NCBI GenBank assembly: GCA_034670405.1
Contig: JAXDDX010000011.1
Coordinates: forward strand, 567,001 to 631,000
Length of the DNA stretch: 64,000 nt
DNA from: Hoplostethus atlanticus
Taxonomy: Eukaryota > Chordata > Actinopteri > Trachichthyiformes > Trachichthyidae
Direction: 5' to 3'
Shown here: one piece after another, positions 36,964 to 47,665 of the stretch
Layout: each line of letters starts with the position of its first letter
Position numbering within the stretch: the stretch's first letter is position 1
Program-made: the position numbers and the translations under genes
Notes under the pieces: model-generated
Databases searched by the model: none
The model's input: the letters and a program-made list of their open reading frames with translations, nothing else
What the model was told of the DNA's origin: nothing

Positions 36964-38008
36964 AAACTCTGCCCCAGGGTTTAATGCAGCCTGGTTGCGA
37001 GTGAGTAACGGTAGCCCCCACTTTGACCACCACCACCAATCACTCATATACGTGTTGCATAGTGGTTTGGTAATGACAACCAATGGCTTTGTTTTGGTTA
37101 GTGAGATGAAAAATGAAGCACAGACCTCAAATGTGTAATTTTGAATTGATTTGTCTACTGCACTTTATTACCACCATCACACTCATCCCCCATTCCGCTA
37201 CCCTCCTATGTCACCCCTACTCCAAAACCCCCAGCCCACCCCACCCCACCACCACAATCACCCTCCCAACACCTCCTCTCGTCCCCTGCATCCCCTCATA
37301 GGAGGTAACAGCTGTGGTGTCACCCCAAGTCACATGACATTGGCAGGTGGGGGAAACCTATGTGGGACATCCATCCCCCCCGTCCCTTCCCTCCTATTCT
37401 TTCTGAATGTCACCCACCACCCCCTTCTCCACCACCACTTCAATTTAAGGGTGTGGCATTTTTGCATTGCTGGAATGTGTCCAGTGTTTGGAACTGGCAT
37501 GTCTGATCTCCAACATTGATGAGATTCCACAGACAAAAATCTCTGTTGCTGGAGTCCCTGATGTTGTTGTCTTTCCTTGTTGTGTTTCCTTTCTTGTTGT
37601 CTTTACTGTGACTTTTTTGGGGTGGTTTTATGATAACATGTCTGGTTTGATTTGTGAGCATGTGACTGTGTAGCCCTAGGACATTTGACTTTCATCTTTA
37701 TTTGCTCTCTGTCCTGAAGCTATCTTAGCTCTATAAATGGTTGTGGGACAAAGACAAGTGGAGCATGCTGTTTTAGCTGTCAGCATGTCTACATTCACGT
37801 CAACACAGAGGGAATAAAGCACAGTGATATGTAGCTTAATTGTCATGCATTATTGTCATGATGGTCAACATTTGCTACAGGCGTACACTCGTATTAAACC
37901 ATACTTAAACTACACACATTAAACCATACTTTTTTAAAAGATTAGATTAAGGCATTTGGCTTTTTCTTATATGGCATATATTGAAGAATGCAGCAAAGAT
38001 GGTAAAGG

Positions 38009-38239
38009 GTGTGTAGCAAGGAGATGCAGTGAGTAGGGAGACTGCCCTTCAACCAGAAGACTCACGTTCAAGCCATCTGCCCTACTGAAGTGTCCTGGAG
38101 CAAGACACTGAATCTCTACCAGCTCCAGGAGTGCTGCTCTGCAGCTAAGCCTCCGTTCTCCTGTGGAAGGGGCCGATTATAAAGAGCATTTCCTTACGGG
38201 CATCAATGAAGTATCACATTATGACATTATTATTATTAA
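38009..38239 (+). mobile_element. tRNA-derived SINE with (TTA)n tail
   Basis: A tRNA-like head has box B GTTCAAGCC at 38066. A central core AAGTGTCCTGGAGCAAGACACTGA...CCAGCTCCAGGAGTGCTG of the kind shared by several fish SINEs follows. The body ends ATCAATGAAGTATCACATTATGACATTATTATTATTA. About 230 bases in all. The class is clear; the exact family name I cannot give. Confidence 0.7.
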
Positions 38240-38245
38240 AGAGAA

Positions 38246-38326
38246 GGGTGAGCTGGACCTAAACCCAAAAGTTTATGATCACATGGCATGCACCTAAGCC
38301 CAGTGAGCCACTAGGGCATCCAAAAC
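38246..38326 (-). mobile_element. Head of a second tRNA-derived SINE, opposite orientation
   Basis: On the minus strand the sequence reads GCCCTAGTGGCTCACTGGGC (box A-like) and later GGGTTTAGGTCCAGC (box B-like). It abuts the tail of the plus-strand SINE, so one element probably inserted next to or into the other. The degenerate box B rules out a working tRNA gene. Confidence 0.5.
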
Positions 38327-39173
38327 AATTACTTTTTAAATGGAAATCTCGAAATAAGTTCACATTTTGCAGAAAAAGACTCTTATTATGTGTCACAGGC
38401 AAGAGACACAACCTATAACTGATGAATGAATCAAAGACAGAATTAGACTTCCGTTTGAGTTTATTAAATTGGGTTTTGTTGCAGTGCTAATATGAACTAG
38501 AGAACCCAACATTACCCATCTCAAGTCTTGGTTCTTTTGTATCTAACTTTGAGCGATATTTGTTCATTTTCACGAATCTAGACTGAACTGTCATATCTTG
38601 AGCTGGAGTTTCGTTTTATTTGATCTATTTTGAACAGTGGAATTTAAATTGCGAGACTGAACGCGGAACTTTATGTGCCGTTTTAGTTTCTGGGGACACT
38701 ATTTACAAACGGACTAACCAGTACAAGGAGCAGGTATTCAATTCAGTTCATATCTTAGTTGTTACATACACAAAATCATAATGACGTTACTGACACTTAC
38801 AGTTAGTTAGGCAGTGAGCGGAGACGAAACATAACGTGTTCATATTTCCTGTAACATGTCTGCGCCCGTGGCAAGCTGACCGGTCAAACAAGATACAAAT
38901 ATTCCAGACGTAATTGAGGTTTGTATTAATGATGAATATAAAGCGGTCGTGTTGGACAGTTTAATCTTAGTTTAGTTCAGCAATAATGATAAAAATGTCT
39001 AACGTAACGTTATTAGCGACAGAGGTGGCTGCTCTTGTAATTGTTGTCTATACAGCATGAAGTTAGCTTCTTGAAGGCAGTTTGACAGTGAAATGGGCTT
39101 TGACCTTGCTTACCACTAGCTACAAGTCTGATTTTTTTTATGTTATAATGTTTTACTACTGGTTCTTTCTAGG

Positions 39174-42100
39174 ATGTTACTAACCACTGGTCGCTTGTCG
39201 AAAGCCCTGCAGCTCACCCTAGCGGTCATCAAGCCTGATGCGGTTGCGCATCCTCTGATGTTGGAGGTGAGCGCCTTTCCTCTGTAACTGGCTGATCATT
39301 TACTTTTCACAGTGAGTGGGTTAGATCGTTATTATTATTATTATTATCGAAAATAAATGTGGACTTTTAACGAGGCTACTTCTACATACTTTCAGCTAGA
39401 GACTCTGTTCTAACTTTAAAATGTCCAGGTAGCAGATGTGCAAATGTGTTCCATGTATTTTGATAATCTTTATACCTCATAAGATGTTTAACTTAATTTT
39501 TCTATATACTTGTAATAATTATTTCCCCCCCATAGAAATGAATGGCAGATAGTAAATAATGGCATCTAGTGGTCAAAGTGTGAACACCTTTAAAAGGTGG
39601 CCTTCCTCTAATGAATTAAAATTTGTAACCTTTCAAGGTGAAGCAAGCACATGTCCAGCTGCTTTCAGCGAGGTCAGACATTTAAAGAGCCGGGTCTATT
39701 GTGGTTTGGGATTTTTCCGACATGGTTAGGCTCACTCAGTGTCTAAAACTAAACAAACTAAAAGGCAACACATTGTGGTTGGTCTGACGGTAATGTGATT
39801 AATAAATGCCTTTAAATAAGTGCCGCACTTGGCAAACATTGGTCATGGAAATTGTGCTACAAGACGAGAATACCATTTTCATTCAATAGACTGCAACATA
39901 AAAGAAGCTCACTATGCTGTCTTGATAAGCTCACATGCCCCGAGGCCTCAAAGGGATGAAAGTTGTGTTAATCATCAAATATTCCATTAGCGAAAGGTTT
40001 CATTTCAAAACCTCATAAAGTGCACCTATTTTACACCCGTTGTCATCAATAGTGGAGGATTGGCTACAGAAGACCTTTGTATAAGAATATTATTCTTTCA
40101 GTGTCATCCCTCTGGCAGGCCTAACACATATGCAATACTAATATCAACATGCTTACCATTTTCCTATAGGCTTTTTGGAGGACATTCACACGGTAGTAGT
40201 CCAAACATACATAGACCTAGTTTACTGGTTTGAGATAGGGTAGCATTGTAGAAGGAGGCAAAACAACTTATTTTTCTTTCAGGCTCTTCACCAGAGAATC
40301 CTGGACAACAACTTTGCCATTGTGAGATGCAAGGATCTTGTATGGAGAAGACAGGACTCTGAGAGGTTTTATGCTGAACATGCAGGTGTGGACACGTCAC
40401 TTCTCTGTGTTCATTGAGTTCCTCAGGTATTAAAACTAGCAAGGTCCTACTGTAGTGACTCCATCTGACCAAGCAAATGAGCCAGCAGCACACTTGGCTG
40501 GTGCATCACTACTGTATGAAGGCTAGTACCACCAGTTACTGCTACAGCCCAGAGAGGCAGGGCTTATGAATTACGTTCCTGTGAATATGTGAAGTGGTTG
40601 GTTATCCATTTTCCATTTTGTCTAGTACATCTTGAATGAGACAAGCTGGAGCTGGAGTGACTCATCCTCTCTTGTGTTAACTGAGCATCTGTTCACTGAG
40701 AACAACACCTGCCTTGAGTAATGGTGACAATTTGACAAAGGCTTAAGGCATGATTCAAATCCCTGTATGCGTTATTATGTGTTACATGTTTTAGATGAAC
40801 AAGACATCTGGCATGAATACAAGACTCCTGGCTCTTTTGGACCTGTGTTACATCTGTAGCTTACTTGTGTTGTAGTTATTGCTTTTAAATTGATTTCCTT
40901 TATCATAGTGCTGCTCCCTGTATTACTGCAAAATTGCTTTGAACTTGGATTATGTAATATCTATTTTCTATTTTCTATATCTGAGCATCAGAGGCATTTT
41001 CACATTGAATGTTTTGCTCTTGCTTTGCTTCTTAGGGCGATTCTTCTATCAAAGACTTGTTGAATTCATGTCAAGGTAAGCTTCAGTTCAATTCTCCAGA
41101 CACCTACAGTTCCCAACCCACGCCATGTTCTTGCTTTCATGCATTTGGATAAGTGACGTTTCTTTTGTCTGATGTATTTGAATGGGACTCACTTAAAAAT
41201 TGTAGGATTGTAGCAACTATTGTGTAGACCTTATCACATAGCCCACTGTGCTGACACATTAAAGCGTACCTCAGTGGATAGTGCTCTTATTTCACGCTCA
41301 GTAAGTCCCCAATAAACCATTTCTACTCAGATTCTGAAACGTCACTACAGCCATGTTTTGCACTGGACTCCTGCAGCAGCTGCTTGGCATGTAGCCTATC
41401 TATTATAGCCTGGATTGCTAGAGGTGCTTGCGACCACATTGTCATCTTTGTATAGTCACAACAGTGCAGCCGCGGTTGCTACAGCAACCTTTCCTTGAGT
41501 GCTATTGTTAGTGGAAGCATAGAGTGGGTCATCAGCACGTCAGTCCAGCTTGAAGCCGCCTGTTTGCATGTTTTGGATAATGTGATAACTACATATGCCT
41601 GATATGTGTTTATGGCCCAGTTTTCTTCACAGGGGGTTGTGGAGAGAATGGGTTCAATTTGCACGCAAACACATGGTTTTGCATTTAGTGTGGCTCACAT
41701 AGCATTTTGTCATAATATTTAACCATGGATGCTCAATTTTCTGCCGACCTCTTTACCCCAGTGGCCCGATGCGGGCGTACATACTAGCCAGGGAAGATGC
41801 CGTATGTCACTGGAGGGAACTGATGGGACCAACCAAAGTGTTCAGGGCCAGATACACCTCCCCTGCCACCATCCGGGCCCAGTTTGGACTCACGGACACA
41901 AGAAACACGGCTCATGGCTCAGGTATGAAGCATTTTGTGATACAAAAACTATCATAAGAGTAATTGATAGGGGCAATATGTCGGCTAGTTACGTCTCTCA
42001 ATTTCAACTTTCCGTAACAATTTAAGCTCCTGCCCACAAACACCCAGGCCAACCTCTTACAACATCTCCTAAGGCCAGCAGATCATCAGGGCCGTTCAAT

Positions 42101-42453
42101 CACATAATGTCCAGCAATTTCAGCAGCTTTAGTGGCTTGTAACTGAAACACCGTGCAAGAATAGGCCAGAAACGATGGCATTTAAATGTTGACCCCCTGT
42201 ATTTCTAATGACGTTAGACATGCTTAAAAAATGGTGTTTATTGTAGTTATAGATGTATTCAATTTGTTAAATGTTTATAGTATTTTTTTTTTTTGGACCA
42301 GATTCTGTTGAGTCGGCACACAGGGAGATCAACTTCTTCTTCCCAGACTTCTGTGCGGAGGAGTGGATGGAGAAGGAAGAGCCGTCATTCAGAATAGGAG
42401 AGATGAAATATGACCAGCAAAAACAGATCCACTCTCTTCCCACACAAAGCTGA
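39174..42453 (+). CDS. nme6: Nucleoside diphosphate kinase 6
   Basis: NDK-family enzyme (group II). The family transfers the gamma phosphate between nucleoside triphosphates and diphosphates through a phosphohistidine; NME6 is reported in mitochondria with RCC1L. Five coding exons: 39174-39266, 40283-40385, 41036-41075, 41762-41922, 42302-42453. They join in phase to 182 residues (human 186-194). Visible features are LTLAVIKPDAVAHP at 14-27, the Kpn-loop region RLVEFMSSGPMRAYILA, LMGPTKVFRAR, and the active-site signature NTAHGSDS with catalytic His130. The tail REINFFFPDFCAEEWMEKEEP matches NME6 and not NME1/2. The ATG is one base downstream of a 3' splice site (pyrimidine tract then AG at 39171-39172), so the 5' UTR should start in an upstream non-coding exon. 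The residues before LTLAVIKPDA contain Arg, Lys, Leu and Thr but no acidic residue, which would suit a mitochondrial presequence; that is inference. Confidence 0.95.
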
Positions 42454-42471
42454 CCCCAGAGCAGACTTAAG

Positions 42472-42477
42472 AATAAA
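42472..42477 (+). terminator. Candidate polyadenylation signal of nme6
   Basis: AATAAA lies only 18 bases after the nme6 stop codon. If it is used, the 3' UTR would be unusually short. Further A+T-rich sequence follows before the convergent BAALC-like gene, so later signals may be used instead. Confidence 0.4.
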
Positions 42478-43633
42478 AGGGACGGCCGACTGTACAGTTA
42501 CTGATCAAGGACCAGATAAAAACTTTACAATTATTCATCCTTTAGGTTCATTGCGGCCAATAATGCAAGCTACCGAACTTAATGTCACATGCTGTATGTA
42601 AAGATGCCAAATGCATGTTTTTGGTTGTTGTTGTGGGAGAGAACACTGTTTGTTTTCCCTGTAGAATACAATGTAAAGGAGTGCACGAGGGAGTTTTGTA
42701 CCCATGCTGTCTCTATACAAGGCCATTATCTCTAATGACTTGTGCCCTCAACCAACATGGCACCACACTGAACTGATGTTCTTCACTCCATGCAGAGAAA
42801 AAATGGCAATATGTTCATCCCTTGTTTGTGTCGTCAAAATAGATCTTTCAAACATGTTCCAACTTCTGTGAAGTGATGTAAAATGATCAGGACCATAAAG
42901 CACTCTTGTTTCATTTATTGTAAGTAAAAAATGTGCTAGACTTGAGAGAGATGTACCACAAAATCCAACACTGTATTGTTTTTGGACATTAAAAAAGGTA
43001 TAAATACAAACAACACATAGAGACAATTTCTGCATGATCAACACAAACTTAAAAGCGGTAAATAGTGCAATCGTCACGATCAGATTCACTTTCCTGAGCC
43101 CGTCTATTTTAAGCCACTAGCAACTACATTTTTTATATCAAAGTCGAAGAACAAAACTATAAATGAAATGTTTGTTTTATAGTGTATACTGTATGTATAC
43201 TACCTTAAAATGCTTTCTGAAGATTCCCATTCGATTCAGAAACTTGAATGAGCCATATGATGATTGTCTTTCCATGATTTTGAAAGAGGCTGTCTGATTT
43301 GATGTGCCATCAATTCTTTTGTTTTTGTTGTGATACTGTATATAACTGTTGTTTGAACAAAAACACATGTAAACATCATAATCTAAAACACTTTTTTTTC
43401 ACCTGTGAAGTTACAGTAAAACACATTTCCATAACAGGGCAGACAAAAATACCTCTCACTGTATAAAATACCATATGACCTAGTTTTTCATGAAAATAAG
43501 CCATGTCTGTAACATGACTATCCAGCTCACACAATTCAAAGCCACTACAGTACAAAGTCCCTCTAGTGCTTTCTTCACAGTCAATCTATGAATCTCCTGT
43601 ACTCAAATCCTCAAGCTTTCTCCATGACACAAG
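42478..43633. other. Convergent 3' region of nme6 and the BAALC-like gene
   Basis: About 1.2 kb of A+T-rich sequence between the convergent genes, presumably 3' UTR of one or both. Open frames in it are short and unrecognised. Confidence 0.5.
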
Positions 43634-43639
43634 TTTATT
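43634..43639 (-). terminator. Candidate polyadenylation signal of the BAALC-like gene
   Basis: Read on the minus strand this is AATAAA, 58 bases after the stop codon. BAALC transcripts usually have longer 3' UTRs, so a more distal signal is also possible, for example the minus-strand AATAAA near 42.91 kb. Confidence 0.3.
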
Positions 43640-43697
43640 CTATACTATTTTCACAGTCATTAGTTATCTTTGGCTCCTACCAATCCTGACCGCACTC

Positions 43698-45831
43698 TTA
43701 AGTGTTTTGCGTGGACACCTGCTTGAGGGTCTCAACAGGTTTCATGACCTCGTAGGTGGTGAGAGACTTCTCCTTGATCTTGCCGCTCTTGTCCACTTGA
43801 CGGATGCTTTGCGTCACTGTGATGGTCACCTGCTTGGTGGACATCCGGTTGTCCTGCCACTTTGTCTGTGAAGGGAAAGATTGAAAGGAAGAGAGATGAA
43901 TGATGTAAACAATAAATATATACCAACTGAAACTCAGAAAGACTGCTGACGATGTCTATGGTGACGTTAGTAGAGATGCCAGTAGTTTTGATTGCAATTT
44001 GTGGCATTTGTGGCACCTTTGCTCATAAACAACAATTGTGTTTTATTTTGTTGTCTTGAACTTCACAGAGCTCTCAAAAGCATCAGAGAGCGGCTTACAA
44101 TCTCTTCGGTGCGTAGGACACTTCTGCGCTGCACTGTGGTGCCAGTCGAGGGTAACGTTGCCTCTTGGTGGGGGCGGGCCAGTATTGCAGGAGGGCTGTT
44201 GGGTTTCACGTCGTTCAGACTGGCCTCAGACATGGCCGTGCAAACCTTCAGGTACGCCTGAGCCGGAGGAGGTAGGCCATCTTCAAACAAATCTGGAACT
44301 GGATCAAAACAAAACTGGAGCAACTAAATCTCTTGTGTGTGTGTGTGAAGAGTACTTTACTGTGAGTGTATACTTTGGGCTACAGCAGCCTGAAGATAGC
44401 GAGCGTGTGGCTAGTACTGTACAATGTTGACTGGAAACTGGAAATCTGGGAAATTCAATTAGGGGGAGGTGAATTAATAACCCTTCAGCGTGTCCTTGGG
44501 CACACCCAGGCACTAGTGTAAAAATGGCATCGTCCTGGTTTGACATCATTCCTCATTTCATGGTCATCCCACAGTCCAAACGCACACCAAACATTCACAT
44601 GACCATAACTTTAGTCAGCCGATCGGACATCTTTTTTGAAACAAAGTCCTGCAAGGTGATTCACTTCACCAAATAACCGTGAGCATACCAGAAAAACAAG
44701 CAGATGTATGCTATGGCTGCCAGCTGCTACTTAATTTGGCCAATTTGGGATCTGTTTTACCTCCCCAGAAAGAAGCTTAAGTGAATTTGTCTTCGCAATT
44801 AGACCAAGGTTCCTCCTATAGCATCAAATAAAGGTTGTGTCCGTTGCCATGTGAGCTAGATCCTCTTTGAGCACGCCACATTTACATGCTACAGTACCAC
44901 TATAGTCATGTCCATCTGTTGCTTGGGTGCCTACTGAGTAACTAAATGCGCGACAGAAGAACTAAGGGGTCCAAAGTAGTTTTGAGCCGTTGCTCCAGCA
45001 TGCAGGAATGCATTCGTCAAACATCCTGCGAGGCTCAGTTGGTAAATGTATCACAATCAGACGATAATGCGTTCAAATTCAGAGCAGAACAGTGTTATCC
45101 CCAGTTACAAGGGGCCCCTCCAACATGGATCACCTCTTGAATCTGAATTTGTAGAGGTTCAACATAAACTCACAATTTGGACGTTTTTCCATTTTCATTT
45201 CTATTTTCCTTCTGAAAAAGTGTTTTTATGTAAAAGGGGATCCTGTATTACATCTACACTCTTTTTATTTAGAGTGTAGAGGAATGACCACTCATGGCTA
45301 TCCCTTTTATTACAAATTATTTAATGTATGGAATAAAGAGCTACAAATGAAAATATAGTAGATGTTAATTTGTCAATCAAAGACAGCAGTGGCCAGTGGT
45401 CTTTAAACCATCACTGTGGTGCAGCATGATCAAAATAAAAGCAAATATGTGGATCTGAAAAATTAAAAAAAACAAAAAACAGATCAAACAATTTCAAAGA
45501 CATGATATTCTATGGTAGAATCAATTAAGTATTCATTCAGCCATTCATGGATTATTCATTTGTTCAGCAGTTAAATTAGTGTCCTCCGTTAGAGATCAAG
45601 TATTCATTCATTGATTCCTCCATCCATCCATTATTCATTTTCCTTACCAGGGCTGATTGTTTTCTCAGAAGCAAAGCCAGCCTCCGAGGAGTTCTCAGAA
45701 GGGATGCTCTGGATAGACGACAGGGGAATGTCGGCGTCGGTGCTGGTCAGCCACGTTGACTCCGTCTCCTTGGTCCAGTTCTCCAGATAGCGAGGCTCCA
45801 GGGCATCTGTCCTGCTGCCCCCACACCCCAT
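43698..45831 (-). CDS. baalc: BAALC-family protein (brain and acute leukemia cytoplasmic)
   Basis: BAALC is a small vertebrate protein of neural and haematopoietic progenitor cells, anchored to membranes by N-terminal acylation and reported to interact with CaMKII and with MAP3K1/KLF4. Three coding exons, read downward: 45831-45648, 44298-44099, 43865-43698. All are GT-AG and in phase, giving 183 residues. The N-terminus MGCGGSRTDALEPRYLENW...ETESTWLTSTDAD is nearly the mammalian one, with Gly2 for myristoylation and Cys3 for palmitoylation. The middle exon (residues 63-128, VPDLFEDGLPPPAQAYLK...) is divergent. The last exon has the family segment KQVTITVTQSIRQVDKS. Human BAALC (145 residues) ends soon after the equivalent of this segment, whereas here about 29 more residues follow, finishing TLKQVSTQNT. 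Teleosts can carry paralogues, and I cannot tell which copy this is. The gene is convergent with nme6, with 1.24 kb between stop codons. Confidence 0.85.
45028..45096 (+). repeat. Degenerate tRNA-like SINE head
   Basis: GAGGCTCAGTTGGTAAATG resembles box A, and GCGTTCAAATTCAGAG lies at about the right distance for box B. It is in intron 1 of the BAALC-like gene, on the opposite strand. The stem pairing is poor. Confidence 0.4.
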
Positions 45832-47559
45832 GGCTCTGCCCCAGGGTTTGACTCAACTCACTTTCAGTTCCACCAATCGATGAAGTGGACGTTCTTCAAC
45901 ATTTAGAAAGAAAATTGATATTGAAGTTCAATGAAATAATAGGGAAATGCAGTTTCTGTACACATTTTTGATTGAATGAAGTGAATGTGTATTGATCCAA
46001 ATATTTTTCTCTAGATAGAAAGACCACAATGAGGCGAAACCAATCGTTCTACTTACAATTCATTTCACTCTTTTGACAACATTAGTTATATAAATGAACT
46101 TAAATAATATAAATAAACTTTTTTTGACATTAATTATATTGTTTAAATCTAGACACCAACACAAATGTATGTACCATACATTTTAGTACTTACAGTAATG
46201 AAGAAGCTTTGGTGGCACAATCCTGTGCCACCCTTCACAGCAGTGAGTTATGAGTTTCCTCATAAGATTAGGTAACTTTATCCCTCGAAGAGTAGGCTGA
46301 GAGGGTTCGTGTTCACTTTTTCTGTTTTCCTTGAGTCGTTGAAGATGGCAGTCTTCTGTGTTGATCAACTAGGTCAGGGAGACCACATAGCACCGATCCT
46401 TAAGTGGGTAGATAGGGAGAAGAAAATGAATGAAGAGATTATAGTGCAGTATTATTGAAGGGATAATGAAGGATGTGAGATGAATTGAGATGCCTCAATT
46501 ATGCACCAGTCGATTTGTGCAAATGTATCAAGGGGGTGGGGGTGTGGTAAAGCTCTGTTTTCTCCCACATTTTCCAAAATGAAGGAGTTGCTATTGATTT
46601 TCTTTCCCCATCAGATCGCTCCCTGTATATTTTTTAGGACAACACACCTAATACAATAATAACCACGATTGTCCAATGACGTCACTAATAATCGCTGATT
46701 AAGATGAGTTTCCTAAAGTTGCAGTATTTTCTGTCTTCATTGATACAATAAGACTGGATGAACTGGTCAGACCTCAGTATTATCGCCTACTTCATCTATT
46801 TTGCCCCCCCACCACCACCTTACTAGGCTCACATCTGTCGGTGTATTGATTAATAGCATGGTTGTCTCCCAACGTCACAGCCTCAAATAACGCGGTTTTG
46901 CTAAATATTAAAATATATGATGCAGAGGCACAATCTATGCACACCAATGGTCAAGCGATGCAATTTGCGTCTTTTCTTCATCACTACAGCCTACGCGAAA
47001 ACATAACCGCTGATTGACATAAATTAAATGAAACGTCTACCAGGGTCGCTGTAGTCGCACGGTAAATTATAGACGGTTTAAAGGCTTACTGATGATGGGA
47101 TTTCCTTTTATTCTCGTCTCGGTCCTGGTCAGTGTCGTCTGCCAAACCTATAACATACTGTCAATAATAATGATGACACTCCCTCAGTCTCTAATACGCA
47201 TGTGAGACCGAGTCATCCATCGTCTTCGTCAGAGGGTCACTTGGCTCCACACGGAGGGATAGTGAAATGTAAATCACTTGTTTTGACTCAGGGAGGTAAG
47301 GAAACGTCGATTTTTTTTTTTGCGTATTAACCAACTAATTTCTTGAAAAATACCTCAACTGTTGCCAGGTGAAGTTTAAAACAGTGTGATGCTGTTGACC
47401 TCTATGTCACTCTATGTAAGAGTTGTGTCAAACTGCAATTATTAGGTCCAGTGATACCTATTTTTAATCAGCCAGATAATAAAATGATTATCTAATTCAA
47501 ACTTTTAAAACAATTCTAGATAATGACAGTATGTTTCATTACTGTCATGGTAGAGACCT

Positions 47560-47665
47560 GGCTGGCTCACTGTGAACTCCAGGGATTGAACCTGTGACCT
47601 TCTGGCTATGGGTGGCTGTGGGGCGTTCACTACTCTGCCCAGTAGGGGACAGTCCCAGCCCACTT
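47560..47665 (-). repeat. Degenerate tRNA-derived SINE
   Basis: On the minus strand, GGTTCAATCCCTGGAGTTC is a good box B with T-arm, and GGCAGAGTAGTGAACGCC upstream is a weak box A. The remainder is not tRNA-like. Confidence 0.5.

Larger units (their letters stand above)
36930..39173. other. Intergenic stretch and probable 5' region of nme6
   Basis: The stretch begins with an (AAT)n tract, then a C-rich block at 37.18-37.44 kb and two SINE pieces at 38.0-38.33 kb. From about 38.64 kb the sequence is more mixed, with scattered CpGs, and should contain the nme6 promoter and first non-coding exon. A donor-like site (GGAGCAG, then GTATTC) at 38733/38734 is a candidate end of that exon, 440 bases before the acceptor at 39172. 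Transcript evidence is needed to settle it. Confidence 0.4.
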
